In this document: one piece after another, positions 25,419-34,931 of the stretch
Numbering within the stretch: position 1 is the first letter of the stretch
Layout of the letters: each line of letters begins with the position of its first letter
Assembly: GCA_944323695.1 (NCBI GenBank)
Contig: CALUTI010000004.1
Coordinates: 1-64,000 of the forward strand
Direction: 5' to 3'
Length of the DNA stretch: 64,000 nt
Source: Candidatus Gastranaerophilales bacterium
GTDB lineage: Bacteria; Cyanobacteriota; Vampirovibrionia; Gastranaerophilales; Gastranaerophilaceae
The notes under the pieces: generated by a model
Databases searched by the model: none
Told to the model about the DNA's origin: nothing
Seen by the model: only the letters and a program-made list of their open reading frames with translations
Translations under genes and position numbers: made by a program

Positions 25419-28232
25419 ATGCCGTCAGTTCAAAAAATCACATTTAGAGGTGAGAATACAAATCTTTTAAACAAAAATTTAAACAAATCAGGCTTTACCC
25501 AGCCAACAGTAATAGCAGCACCGGCGTCAACACCTGTGCAAAATCAGGATACGGCACCGGAAAAACAACCGGTAAAAAAGAAGCTGTCCGGTGAAAAAAT
25601 TGCCTATGTAAGTTCCGCAATTGCAATTGCATCTCTGGGCATTTCCACAATATATGCAGCTAAAAACGGGAAATTATCCAAAAAAATTGCAGAATTATCA
25701 AAAAGCGGTAAAAATCTGTCCGCTGATTTAACAGATAAGGTAGAAAAAGAGCTGAGTAAGTTTAAAGATATGTCTAACGGTATAAACTCAAAAATAGAAG
25801 GAGTTAAAAAGAGTGTTAAAGATCTCGGCAAATGGCAGGATGGTCAGATAGAAGGTGTACGTAGTGATTTATCGGCACAGATTTCACAGGTAGCATCTTC
25901 GGTAAAATCACCTAACGCACAGGAAATTCTGGTCTCTCCTGTAAATGTAAACGGCATGGAATTACAACTTGCAACAGTTATGAACGGATACGGCAAACAT
26001 ACCGGAGAACTGGAAAAAGCACTACGGCAGGAATCTACAAAACGTATATTTGGTATTGTTGACCGCTCCGGAATGGTTCCGCGTGATGATATTATGATAA
26101 GAGTACCGACATCTGAATTTAAAGGTTTTAGAAGCACAGGCGGCATGTCAGCTGTTCCCAAAGAAGTTATTGCTAATTTAGGCGGCATAATCAATCAAAA
26201 ACAAAATGCACGCCTTGTCGTTGATATGCCTATGTATCTGGGGCAGGTGGAAGATAATGCATATTCCGCAATAGTGAAAGCTAAAGATAATGCCTACAAA
26301 TATATTTTGGATACCGACAAAGGCAGAAGTGTAATCGCAAATCTTGAGCATTTAAATACTATACAAATTCCTATTTATAATGATAAGGGCAAAACAAATG
26401 AACTAGTTGATATTTACATAGCAAGAAATAATACCCAGGAAGTTGACTTTAATCTTTTACACCAATGGCTGGAAAAGAATCTTGCCCAGGAAGTTGACAC
26501 AGCATTAAAAGCAGGGGAACCGCTATCAATAGATCGCAATATGTTTTCAATTGAATATAATCCGGCTAAATCACAAAAAGTGACTGCCAAAATAAAATAT
26601 GATGCTGTATTCTATAAAAGCGATAAGTTCAGAATGGACGGTCCGGTAATAGACGGAAAAGCTAAAAATATATATAACGATCTGACACACGAAGCCGGCG
26701 AAACTGAAAGATTCATGTACTTTGATAAATTTTTCTATGAAACACTTTTAAAAGGTGCAGAAACATCAAATGAAAATTTAAGAGCGGATTTAATCATAGG
26801 AAACGATTGGCAGACGGGCGGAATCAGCGCAATGATGAAAATGCTGACAACAACAAAAAAATACTTTGGTCTTGATCCCAATGTTGCTGACAAAATATAT
26901 AATATTCCGGTGATAACTATAATGCATAATGCAAGACTTGCAGGTGCAGTAAATCATAGTCAGGCAAAACTGCTTAATATACTATTCGGAGAACATTCCG
27001 CAATGATTACCCGAAATGCCTATATGCCAAAAGAAGCCTCCGTTAAACCTGAAGCCTTTAACGCACTGTTCCACGGTACTTCATTTAACCCGCAGACAAT
27101 GGCTGCAGCGTATTCAGATGTTGTTATACCTGTATCAAAAGGTTACGGACATGAAATGGCATCCCACAGCGGATTTGGAATGGCAAACCACGACATTTTC
27201 AGGATGCGGGCAAGATATCACGAATTTAGCAGCATGGAACACTTGAAACATATTGCAGAAAAAAACAATCTTGACGCGAATCTGGTATCGGATGTTAATA
27301 TTGCATACAGACCGATTACAAATGGTTCAGATAAAGTTAACAACACATTAACGGCAAATAAACTTCATGAAATTGAGACTAATTTGTCTTTAAAACCTAA
27401 TTCCTTAAGACTTTTAAGCGAATGTAACTCCATACCGGAATGGCACATGCATAATAAAGAAGTTTACCTGAATAAGGTAATAAATGATTTAAATATGGCA
27501 AAATCCGGACGCGGGAATCCCATGAATATTGAACTCGCAGAAATGACAAATCTTGACGGTGTAACAAAAGACACTATGGTAGTGTCTACTGCAGGCCGAG
27601 TTGTTGACCAAAAAGGTCTGGATATTTTTGCGGAAGCAATTGACGAATTTTTATCAAGACATAATGGCGAAGATTATCCTGTATTCTACGCACAGGGTGT
27701 CGGCGACAAGGTATATATTAATAAATTGCTTGAAATAAAACAAAATGCAGCGAAGAAATACGGACAAAAAGCCGCTGATAGAATAGTTTTTGCAAGGTTA
27801 TTCAACGAAGCAGGCAGATATGACGGATGCAAACTAATGTCAGACTTTACGGTCATGTCAAGCTGGTTTGAACCTTGCGGTCTGGTACATAAAGAAATTG
27901 CAGCCTTCAGCGGTTCAATACCAATCGTCAACAAAGTCGGCGGATTAACAGACGGATTAACAGACGGAGTTAATGCAATTTTCTCTGAAATTCAACCGAA
28001 ATATGAAAAAGATTTTGATCCGGAAGCACTTGCATTTAACAGAAAGGCTTTTGCTGATGCGATTGATAAAGCGTATAATCTGTTCAAGGATAAAGATAAA
28101 TTTAATTACATGCTTGAAAATTCATACAATGCAGACCACAGCTGGCTGAAGCTGGGCGGGCCTATGGAAGAATATGCAAGATTATTCACTGATTTAAAAG
28201 TACTTAAACCGGAAGTTTTACAACACACATAG
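25419..28232 (+). CDS. Membrane-anchored GT5 (glycogen/starch synthase-like) glycosyltransferase
   Basis: 937 aa, about twice a normal GlgA. The N-terminus MPSVQKITFRGE carries the F-x-G tag, then a Pro/Gln-rich stretch, a TM segment at 61-81 (KIAYVSSAIAIASLGISTIY) and a coiled coil to ~150. A divergent GT5 core follows: FRSTGGMSAVPKEV replaces the usual KTGGLGDVVGALP, and the C-terminal Rossmann domain has STAGRVVDQKGLDIFAEA and SWFEPCGLVHKEIAAF with PIVNKVGGLTDG. The Lys of KTGGL is not conserved. It may use ADP-glucose or another nucleotide sugar; substrate is unknown. AAAGGAG precedes the ATG. Confidence 0.8.
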   Translation: MPSVQKITFRGENTNLLNKNLNKSGFTQPTVIAAPASTPVQNQDTAPEKQPVKKKLSGEKIAYVSSAIAIASLGISTIYAAKNGKLSKKIAELSKSGKNLSADLTDKVEKELSKFKDMSNGINSKIEGVKKSVKDLGKWQDGQIEGVRSDLSAQISQVASSVKSPNAQEILVSPVNVNGMELQLATVMNGYGKHTGELEKALRQESTKRIFGIVDRSGMVPRDDIMIRVPTSEFKGFRSTGGMSAVPKEVIANLGGIINQKQNARLVVDMPMYLGQVEDNAYSAIVKAKDNAYKYILDTDKGRSVIANLEHLNTIQIPIYNDKGKTNELVDIYIARNNTQEVDFNLLHQWLEKNLAQEVDTALKAGEPLSIDRNMFSIEYNPAKSQKVTAKIKYDAVFYKSDKFRMDGPVIDGKAKNIYNDLTHEAGETERFMYFDKFFYETLLKGAETSNENLRADLIIGNDWQTGGISAMMKMLTTTKKYFGLDPNVADKIYNIPVITIMHNARLAGAVNHSQAKLLNILFGEHSAMITRNAYMPKEASVKPEAFNALFHGTSFNPQTMAAAYSDVVIPVSKGYGHEMASHSGFGMANHDIFRMRARYHEFSSMEHLKHIAEKNNLDANLVSDVNIAYRPITNGSDKVNNTLTANKLHEIETNLSLKPNSLRLLSECNSIPEWHMHNKEVYLNKVINDLNMAKSGRGNPMNIELAEMTNLDGVTKDTMVVSTAGRVVDQKGLDIFAEAIDEFLSRHNGEDYPVFYAQGVGDKVYINKLLEIKQNAAKKYGQKAADRIVFARLFNEAGRYDGCKLMSDFTVMSSWFEPCGLVHKEIAAFSGSIPIVNKVGGLTDGLTDGVNAIFSEIQPKYEKDFDPEALAFNRKAFADAIDKAYNLFKDKDKFNYMLENSYNADHSWLKLGGPMEEYARLFTDLKVLKPEVLQHT

Positions 28233-28251
28233 GTTAACTTTTATCACATTT

Positions 28252-28287
28252 AAAAAACAAAGGCGTATATATGCGCCTTGTTTTTTG
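28252..28287 (+). terminator. Terminator after the GT5 gene
   Basis: AACAAAGGCG and CGCCTTGTT pair around TATATATG with one bulge, followed by TTTTTT. Confidence 0.75.
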
Positions 28288-28324
28288 TATAATTATTTTG
28301 TGAAAGAGTTTTTAAAGGGTTAAG

Positions 28325-29596
28325 ATGGAAAGATTTTTTGGAATTTTCGGGATAATATTTATATTTGCCATAGCATTTTTGATGTCAAACAACAGAAAGG
28401 CAATAAATTACAAGACGGTGGTAACCGGATTTGTATTACAGATATTATTGGCGGTATTTGTATTTAAGGTTCCGTTCGGGCGGAAATTATTTTTGGCAAT
28501 AGGGGAATTTATCCAGAAGATTCTTGAATTTGCAAAAGAAGGCGGACAATTTGTCTTTGGCGGGCTTATGGACGGCAAATGGGAGCTTGCAAACGGCGGA
28601 CAAATTTTCGCATTACAGTTAATAAGCTCCATAATCTTTATGATGATTTTGGTAAACATGCTTTATTATTACGGTATAATGCAGCGAGTTGTAGCGGTTT
28701 TAGGCAAAGGCATGAACAAACTCATGTCAGTTTCAGGCGCGGAAGCCTTGTCAAACGTTGCAAGCGCATTTGTAGGACAGATTGTGGCACAGATTATGAT
28801 AAAACCTTATCTGCCAAAGCTTACAAGGTCAGAATTGTTGGCATCAATGGCAGGAAGCATGGCGTGTATTTCAGGTGCGACAATGCCTTTATATATAGGG
28901 ATGGGAATTCCGGCACCGTACATTCTTGCATCGTCAATTATGGCGGCACCGGGTGCATTGGTAATCTCCAAAATTGTATATCCGGAGGTTAATACACCTG
29001 AGACAAGCGAAAATTTTCAGGTTAATTTCAGCAAAAGAAAAAGAACTCATGCGAACGTATTTGACGCAATTTCAGCCGGCGCATCAGAGGGTATGAAGGT
29101 TGCAATCAATGTTACGGCAATGATTTTGGCGCTTGTTGCACTTGTTGCTATGATAGACTGGTTTTTAGGCGGCGTCGGAAGTTTAATCGTAAAATATCTG
29201 CATATAAATTCATTCTTGGGAATGGATTTGGCGCATTTGTCATTGAAAATGATTTTAGGCGAAATTTTTGCGATATTTGCATTTTTAATGGGTGTTCCGT
29301 TGAGTGAGGCAACGACCGTCGGAAGCTTAATGGGTACAAAACTTGTTTTAAACGAAATGGTCGCGTATGTTGATTTAACACATTTACCTGTGGCGCTTTC
29401 GGAAAAAAGCTTTTTGATAGCAAGTTTTGCACTATGCAGCTTTGGTAATTTCGGTTCAATTGCAATACAACTAGGCGGTATCGGCGAGCTTGCTCCGAAC
29501 CAGCGAAAAAACCTTGCAAGATTAGGTGTCAGAGCGCTGATTTGCGGTACTTTAACCTGCTATATGTCTGCTGCTATCGCAGGGATATTATTCTAG
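28325..29596 (+). CDS. nupC: Concentrative nucleoside transporter (CNT/NupC family)
   Basis: Proton- or sodium-coupled nucleoside uptake at the inner membrane. 423 aa with an N-terminal Nucleos_tra2_N region (RKAINYKTVVTGFVLQ), a gate region (FGIIFIFAIAFL, VSGAEALSNVASAFVGQ), and the C-terminal core with GVPLSEATTVGSLMGTKLVLNE and LCSFGNFGSIAIQLGGIGEL. About ten TM segments are visible. It is monocistronic, with a TATAAT at 28288-28293 just after the upstream terminator. Confidence 0.93.
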   Translation: MERFFGIFGIIFIFAIAFLMSNNRKAINYKTVVTGFVLQILLAVFVFKVPFGRKLFLAIGEFIQKILEFAKEGGQFVFGGLMDGKWELANGGQIFALQLISSIIFMMILVNMLYYYGIMQRVVAVLGKGMNKLMSVSGAEALSNVASAFVGQIVAQIMIKPYLPKLTRSELLASMAGSMACISGATMPLYIGMGIPAPYILASSIMAAPGALVISKIVYPEVNTPETSENFQVNFSKRKRTHANVFDAISAGASEGMKVAINVTAMILALVALVAMIDWFLGGVGSLIVKYLHINSFLGMDLAHLSLKMILGEIFAIFAFLMGVPLSEATTVGSLMGTKLVLNEMVAYVDLTHLPVALSEKSFLIASFALCSFGNFGSIAIQLGGIGELAPNQRKNLARLGVRALICGTLTCYMSAAIAGILF

Positions 29597-29634
29597 AATT
29601 TGAGATCTGTAGACCAAGTCATCAGGTGTTTCAG

Positions 29635-29735
29635 TAGCTCATGTCATCCTGAGGCGAAGCCGAAGGATCTCAAGAGATTCTTCGCTGACGCGCAGAATGA
29701 CAATCCTTTAGGGCATACTCGCCCTAAAGTTATCA
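29635..29735. repeat. Cluster of three dispersed hairpin modules
   Basis: GTCATCCTGAGGCGAAGCCG with its GGATCTC partner, ATTCTTCGCTGACGCGCAGAAT, and CTTTAGGGC-ATACTC-GCCCTAAAG (29706-29729). The last is a GGGCATAC-type hairpin with a lower stem different from the usual GTT/AAC, kept complementary. Confidence 0.75.
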
Positions 29736-29870
29736 CAATGACGATAGCTTTAGTACGACAAAACTTCCGCCTAATTAATTAAGCGTATAACAAACACTTT
29801 TTACTCTCTACACTTCCCTGATTGGCGCCGGAACAACGTCAGCAGATTTACGTCTTAACTTTTAGAAGTT

Positions 29871-29966
29871 TTATCCTTCTGTTGTTAATTCTTCCCAAAT
29901 GCTTGGAACTACGATTAACGCAGTGTAAACGATAAAACCAAATAGGATTAAATTAATAGCTTCCAT
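29871..29966 (-). CDS. 31-residue single-pass membrane peptide
   Basis: The minus strand encodes MEAINLILFGFIVYTALIVV followed by PSIWEELTTEG, one hydrophobic segment (residues ~4-21) with an acidic C-terminus. AAAGGAG is placed 6 nt before the ATG, which is the main reason to accept it. After the stop the same frame, beyond a second stop, stays open as RRKSADVVPAPIREV to 29808, so the gene may once have been longer. I do not recognise the family. Known one-TM accessory subunits (CydX-, PetN- or PsbM-like) have a similar size, but no sequence match can be claimed. Confidence 0.6.
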   Translation of the reverse strand: MEAINLILFGFIVYTALIVVPSIWEELTTEG

Positions 29967-30077
29967 GACACGCTCCTTTTGTCACATGTATATTATTCCC
30001 GTTTTGTTATATTTATTAACATAAATTTTAAAATTTATAGAAAAATCAGAAAGAAATTGTTATAATAAAGAGGTAAT

Positions 30078-30383
30078 ATGAAAAAGAATATCAAAAAATT
30101 ATTGGAAAATTTATGTTGTGCAAGCTGCAAACAAGGATTTGACGAGGATTCAATATTCGTAAACCGTTATGAGCAGGATTTAATGGTCATTCAGCTCAAG
30201 TGCAAACATTGCGGCAGAAGCTACGGCATTGCATTCTTAGGATTTTCCGGAGGAATACCTTTAAAAGAGCCCTTGGAGGTTCAGGAAGGACCTGATGCCA
30301 TCAATTACGACGACGTAATTGATGCGCACAGGTTTATCCAAAATTTAGACGAACACTGGCAGGATTATTTGCCGAAGGGCTAA
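30078..30383 (+). CDS. Small zinc-ribbon-like protein
   Basis: 101 aa. CCASCKQGF and KCKHCGRSYG form a two-knuckle CxxC...CxxC zinc ribbon in the first half. The second half is acidic (PLEVQEGPDAINYDDVID) and ends HWQDYLPKG. No TM or signal. GAGG precedes the ATG, with a TATAAT 11 nt upstream of the ATG. The function is unknown; a nucleic-acid- or protein-binding role would fit such ribbons. Confidence 0.75.
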   Translation: MKKNIKKLLENLCCASCKQGFDEDSIFVNRYEQDLMVIQLKCKHCGRSYGIAFLGFSGGIPLKEPLEVQEGPDAINYDDVIDAHRFIQNLDEHWQDYLPKG

Positions 30384-30394
30384 CGATAACATAC

Positions 30395-30600
30395 TGTCAT
30401 CCTGAACTCGTTTCGGCATTATTATTTATATGCGGGACAACATTGGTATTACTCAACAACATTGCGATTACTACGCAAACTACGTTTGCTTGTAATGACA
30501 CCTCTCACCCGTAATTGTGTGAGCGAAGCGAATGAAATAACTTATTACCTTATTTACTTATTCCAATATTTACCGGTTGGGCAAGGATGCCCAACCTACT
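30395..30600. repeat. Hairpin repeats in a convergent spacer
   Basis: GTCATCCTGAACTCGTTTCGG (near 30398), a CATTGCGATTACTACGC element with TGTAATGACA partner (near 30460-30500), and GGTTGGGCA-AGGA-TGCCCAACC (30575-30595). The last may double as a terminator for bioA. No gene. Confidence 0.65.
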
Positions 30601-30613
30601 GAGTAACAAATTA

Positions 30614-31963
30614 TTACAAACTTCCAAGTACTTCCCGAGCGCATTCAAACGCAGTCTCGACAACAAAATCCATATCCGGTTTTTCAATAATCAATGGCGG
30701 ATTAAAATAGATTACGTTGCCCAAGGGGCGTAGAAGCACACCTTTTTTGAGCGCTTTTTTATAAATCTGATACCCAACACGCAAACCGCTTTCAAAAGGT
30801 TCTTTTGTAGTTTTATCTTTTACAAGCTCAATTGCGTTAATAAGCCCGATTGAGCGGACTTCTCCGACATTTTTAAGCGGCAGGAATTTTTCCTTAATCA
30901 TATTTGTAAAATACGGAGCTTTTTCGGCGGCTTTTGGAATAATTTGTTCATCTTCAAGGATATTCAAGACTTCGCACGCAGCGGAGGCCGCAAGGGGGTT
31001 GCCGCTGTAAGTATGACTGTGCATAAACGCCTTGCCCTCATCGTAATCCGCATAAAAAGCATCGTAAATCTTTTGCGTTGCAATAAATACCGCCATAGGC
31101 ATATAACCGCCTGTCAAACCTTTTGAAAGACACATTATATCAGGCGAAACACCGGCATGGTCAAACGCAAACATTTTGCCTGTTCTGCCGTAACCCGTTG
31201 CGATTTCATCCGCAATTAAATGGACATTGTATTTGTCGCAAAGCGCACGGAGTTTTTTCAAATACAAAGGCGGATAAACCTTCATTCCTGCAGAGCCTTG
31301 TAAAAGCGGCTCGACAAGGATTGCGGCGGTTTCATCCCCGTATTTCGCAAACATTTTTTCAGCATGTTCAAAACATTCACATGCACAATTATCACGGCAT
31401 TTTCCATACGGACATCTGAAACAATCAGGGCCGTCTATTCTTACTATATCAAGCAAAATCGGCTTGTAAATCTCGGAATACAAATCCACCCCGCCAACCG
31501 AAAGCGCCCCGATAGTTTCACCATGATACGCGTCAGAAAGTGCCATAAATCTTTTCTTTTGAGGATTTCCACTCTGGTAATGATACTGAAAGCTGACTTT
31601 CATTGCGGCCTCTATTGCGGATGAGCCGTTGTCGGTAAAGTTAAATTTACAAAGCCCTTCAGGCAAAACTTTTGAAAGCTTTTCACACAAATTAATAATC
31701 GGTTTATGGGTGAAATTGGCAAAAATAACGTGTTCAAGTGAATCGATTTGCTTTTTTACGGCATTATTAATCCTCGGGTTGCAGTGCCCGAGAAGGTTGC
31801 ACCACCATGAGCTTACGACATCCGCGTAACGGTTTCCGTCAACATCGTACAAATACATTCCCTTGCCATGGTCAATTACAATCGGCGGTAAGTCCTCGTA
31901 ATCCTTCATCTGGGAGCAGGGATGCCAGATGTATCCCAAATCTTTTTTTTGCCATTCGTTCAT
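30614..31963 (-). CDS. bioA: Adenosylmethionine-8-amino-7-oxononanoate aminotransferase
   Basis: PLP enzyme that uses SAM as amino donor to convert KAPA to DAPA in biotin synthesis. WHPCSQMKDYEDLPP at the N-terminus, SSWWCNLLGH, DNGSSAIEAAMK, SDAYHGETIGALS, ADEIATGYGRTG and the PLP lysine in CLSKGLTGGYMPMA are all present. A Cys-rich segment (CFRCPYGKCRDNCACEC) lies mid-protein. 449 aa. It begins 2 nt after bioD, so the two form an operon. bioB and bioF are not in the window. Confidence 0.96.
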   Translation of the reverse strand: MNEWQKKDLGYIWHPCSQMKDYEDLPPIVIDHGKGMYLYDVDGNRYADVVSSWWCNLLGHCNPRINNAVKKQIDSLEHVIFANFTHKPIINLCEKLSKVLPEGLCKFNFTDNGSSAIEAAMKVSFQYHYQSGNPQKKRFMALSDAYHGETIGALSVGGVDLYSEIYKPILLDIVRIDGPDCFRCPYGKCRDNCACECFEHAEKMFAKYGDETAAILVEPLLQGSAGMKVYPPLYLKKLRALCDKYNVHLIADEIATGYGRTGKMFAFDHAGVSPDIMCLSKGLTGGYMPMAVFIATQKIYDAFYADYDEGKAFMHSHTYSGNPLAASAACEVLNILEDEQIIPKAAEKAPYFTNMIKEKFLPLKNVGEVRSIGLINAIELVKDKTTKEPFESGLRVGYQIYKKALKKGVLLRPLGNVIYFNPPLIIEKPDMDFVVETAFECAREVLGSL

Positions 31964-31965
31964 TT

Positions 31966-32655
31966 TTATATCTCCCTGAAAACGCTCAATAATGCGTCTT
32001 TTTCAATTTCAATGCTGTCGGCGCCTGATTTTACAACGGCAATTACACTTACCCCAGTCAAATCCTCAATTGCCCGCTTATTATCCGTGTGCATAAGATT
32101 ATTTTCTTCAAAGTTATTCAAAATTATGCCTTTTACATTAATTTTGAGTTTTTTTGCATATTCAACCGTCAAAAAAGCTGAATTAATGCTTCCCAAACCC
32201 GCCGGCGCAACAATTACAATATCCAAATCCAAAAGTTTTATAACTTCGGGCAAAAGTATTTGACCGTCTTTTTCGAGCTTAAAAGGACACACAATACCGC
32301 CGGCGCCCTCTGTGATTATATAATCGTACCCGCGCTTTATCCTTTCAAAATCAGATTTAATTTTTTCAAGCGTAACGGACTTGTCCTCAATTCTTGCCGC
32401 CAAATGCGGGGAAACAGCAGGCTTATATGCAAAACTCACAAAATCATACGGATCCGCGTCTATTTTTGCGGTTTTCAAAACAAAATCCACATCACCGGGG
32501 ATTAACTTACCTGATTTTTCTTCCAACCCGCTCAAAACAGGTTTGTAATATCCGCAATTCAAGCCGAATTCCCGCATTCTTTTAACCAGAAGCCCTGATA
32601 TATAGGTTTTTCCGACATCAGTGCCCGTTGCTGTTATAAATATCCCTTTTGCCAT
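31966..32655 (-). CDS. bioD: Dethiobiotin synthetase
   Basis: Closes the ureido ring of dethiobiotin using CO2 and ATP. The P-loop TATGTDVGKTY at the N-terminus, YYKPVLSG, and TEGAGGIVCPF are diagnostic. 229 aa. GGGGAGGA lies just before the ATG. It is the first gene of bioDA. The terminator of the upstream barrel gene ends only about 18 nt before its ATG, so a promoter must overlap that hairpin or transcription must read through. Confidence 0.96.
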   Translation of the reverse strand: MAKGIFITATGTDVGKTYISGLLVKRMREFGLNCGYYKPVLSGLEEKSGKLIPGDVDFVLKTAKIDADPYDFVSFAYKPAVSPHLAARIEDKSVTLEKIKSDFERIKRGYDYIITEGAGGIVCPFKLEKDGQILLPEVIKLLDLDIVIVAPAGLGSINSAFLTVEYAKKLKINVKGIILNNFEENNLMHTDNKRAIEDLTGVSVIAVVKSGADSIEIEKDALLSVFREI

Positions 32656-32672
32656 GTCCTCCCCTTAAAAAC

Positions 32673-32700
32673 ATGCGATAACTTTTTTAAGTTATCGCAT
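32673..32700 (-). terminator. Terminator of the TpsB-like gene
   Basis: A perfect 12-bp inverted repeat, ATGCGATAACTT and AAGTTATCGCAT around TTTT. On the minus strand it is followed by GTTTTTAAGG. It lies between the barrel gene and bioD. Confidence 0.8.
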
Positions 32701-32724
32701 AAATATATATGAAGATTGTCTTAT

Positions 32725-34680
32725 TTACAAAGCACCGCCGCCGTCAAGGAAGTAATCATAATGTCTTACGTCATCATAATTGTTTATATATTCGGCCTCA
32801 ACTTCTTTTTGAACCTGAGGAACAACCTTGGCAGCTACAGATCTGCTCTTAAGTAACTTATCAATATTAGGTTCTAATGTCAATTCAAAGTGGAAACGTC
32901 CGTATTTTCTGTCTTGTTCATAAACATTATTAATCAACGGATAGCCCCAATACAATCTGGCACTCAAATCACCCGGTAATTGAACCCTTAACCCCATACC
33001 GACTGATGCAAGGAAATAACTTCCTCCTGCATAGTCTTGATTTGCAGCAGGAAATACACCTGCGTGATCGGCAAATACTACACCCTGAACATATTTACCT
33101 AAGAAAGGAATTTTCTCACCTGTTCTGGGGCTTGTAATTTGTCTTGGCAATAACGGAAATATCAAATCACCGCTGATAAAGTAGCCGTTCTTACCAATCA
33201 TTATACCTTCCGAATATCCTCTGGTGGTTAATAAACCGCCGGCCTGGAATTGATCGATATACGGAATATCCTTACTGTTTGGAATAATTTGATAGTTTGA
33301 ACGAAGTTGTCCATATACGCCGTGTGAAAAATCATGAATTCTATACACGCTGCCTGAATATTTGAAATAGCTTGATCTGCTGTCAAATATCGGGAATGCC
33401 ATAGACGCATTCTGGTTCAAATACCAAATACCACGTGCGGTATCTTTTCTTATATTAAACCCGATATCAGCACTGGTAACCTGATCTGTCGGGAAAAATC
33501 TTGATGATAAAGGTCCAAGTATGTCCATTCCGGTAAATACACGTTTGTAATTCAATGAACCGTAACCTTTAAGTTCAAACCCTTGTGTACGTTTTATCGG
33601 TTGTGAATAATACAATGAATAAACATAAGATCTCGTTCTTAATCCATATGGTGAATAACCGCCCCATTTTACTTTAGCAAATGTAGATGCATAGCTAAAC
33701 CCTACACGACCGTCATATTTGTTAACCGGAATATTATAATCAAAGAACGGGCTTATTGCACCGCCGCTGAAATATGAACCTAAGCTCATTCTGTCACGGT
33801 AACCGAACAAGCTGTCGGCAATCAACATCGGACCGCCTCTTAATTTACCTGTCTGGTACCTTCCGGCGTTATCCATTACACCGACAATATGAAACGGGAA
33901 TTTTTCATCTGCTGATAATTCTATATCAGTTGTCCCGGGCTTTTCCCCCGCCTTTAAGTTTGCTGAAAGTTTTACACCTTCATTATATCTGTTAAAATCA
34001 AGAACGTCTTTTTCCAATTTTACAATATCAAACAATTCATGTTCTTTATCCGGAATTCTATCGAGAATATAATTTGATTTTGTCCATTTATTGCCGTCAA
34101 TTGTAACTTTACCGATACGGCTTTCGATCAAATCTATATATATAGCACCGTTTTCAACCTGCTGTTCGGGAAGATATGCCTTTGCAGTCACAAAACCTTT
34201 TTTTGCATAAAGTCCGTTAATCTCATCAATCATTGCCTGAATATCAGAAATGAAGAGGTTTTTACCTGCGTATTTTGAAATAATCGGTTCAATTTCTTCT
34301 TTTGTTAATATTTCAGAAGGTGCAACCTCAATAGAATCTACATAAACACCCTTTGTTTCAAGTTCTTCAACCTTTGCGCGTATAACATCTCCTGAACCTT
34401 CCGGAGCGCCTTTAATTACAGTGCTGCCTTTAGTTCCGCCCTCTTCACGCTGCTGTTGATACTGTTCATAATCGATTTGAACATTTTGACGCTGTTCTTC
34501 AAATTTTCTTGTGTCAAAATCGTGCTTTACATTTGAACCTGCATCACGCTGTATAATTTCCTGAACTGATTGAATATTATCCAAAGGCCCGGCTGCAAAT
34601 ACATTTTGGGGCATACAACACAGCGATGCAAGCGCAAGAACTGCGCCTAAATATATTCTTTTTGAGATCACCTTTTTCAT
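32725..34680 (-). CDS. Two-partner-secretion (ShlB/FhaC-type) outer-membrane transporter
   Basis: 651 aa. A signal peptide ends near NVFA-AGP. A Gln/Glu-rich helical plug-like region (to ~100) is followed by POTRA domains (~115-260: VYVDSIEVAPSEILTKEEIE, ESRIGKVTIDGNKW) and a beta-barrel, with the substrate-lock motif TRGY in GLLTTRGYSEG. The apparent last strand GRFHFELTLEP is followed by about 50 more residues rich in charged residues and ending DGGGAL rather than the terminal Phe seen in most barrels. No TpsA exoprotein is adjacent. It may instead be an Omp85 relative with another substrate. Confidence 0.8.
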   Translation of the reverse strand: MKKVISKRIYLGAVLALASLCCMPQNVFAAGPLDNIQSVQEIIQRDAGSNVKHDFDTRKFEEQRQNVQIDYEQYQQQREEGGTKGSTVIKGAPEGSGDVIRAKVEELETKGVYVDSIEVAPSEILTKEEIEPIISKYAGKNLFISDIQAMIDEINGLYAKKGFVTAKAYLPEQQVENGAIYIDLIESRIGKVTIDGNKWTKSNYILDRIPDKEHELFDIVKLEKDVLDFNRYNEGVKLSANLKAGEKPGTTDIELSADEKFPFHIVGVMDNAGRYQTGKLRGGPMLIADSLFGYRDRMSLGSYFSGGAISPFFDYNIPVNKYDGRVGFSYASTFAKVKWGGYSPYGLRTRSYVYSLYYSQPIKRTQGFELKGYGSLNYKRVFTGMDILGPLSSRFFPTDQVTSADIGFNIRKDTARGIWYLNQNASMAFPIFDSRSSYFKYSGSVYRIHDFSHGVYGQLRSNYQIIPNSKDIPYIDQFQAGGLLTTRGYSEGIMIGKNGYFISGDLIFPLLPRQITSPRTGEKIPFLGKYVQGVVFADHAGVFPAANQDYAGGSYFLASVGMGLRVQLPGDLSARLYWGYPLINNVYEQDRKYGRFHFELTLEPNIDKLLKSRSVAAKVVPQVQKEVEAEYINNYDDVRHYDYFLDGGGAL

Positions 34681-34881
34681 CTTTATTCTATTACCTTTTA
34701 AATTTCGTCCGGCTATTATCTATTTTCTTACTATAAAACACGGACATAAAGTTTTTTTGTATTTTTATTACAATTTAGTAACAAAAATTTATTTTTTAAC
34801 ACAAATAAGTGTTCACCTGTTATTATTATAGAGTATTATTTTACTCTTGTAAATATTATGACGAAAATTTAACGTATTTAC

Positions 34882-34909
34882 TTGAATAAAAATAAAAAAA
34901 TCGTATATT
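34882..34909 (+). promoter_or_regulatory. Probable promoter of skp
   Basis: TTGAAT, a 16-nt A-rich spacer and TATATT, followed by AAAAGGACGGAG before the ATG at 34932. The rest of the divergent spacer (34681-34881) is AT-rich with no gene. Confidence 0.55.
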
Positions 34910-34931
34910 TGGTGTAGAAAAGGACGGAGTT

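Noticed and set aside
29871-29966. Photosystem or cytochrome small subunit (PsbM-, PetN- or CydX-like)
   Set aside because: Only size and a single TM agree. No residue pattern supports any of these families, and no partner complex is nearby.
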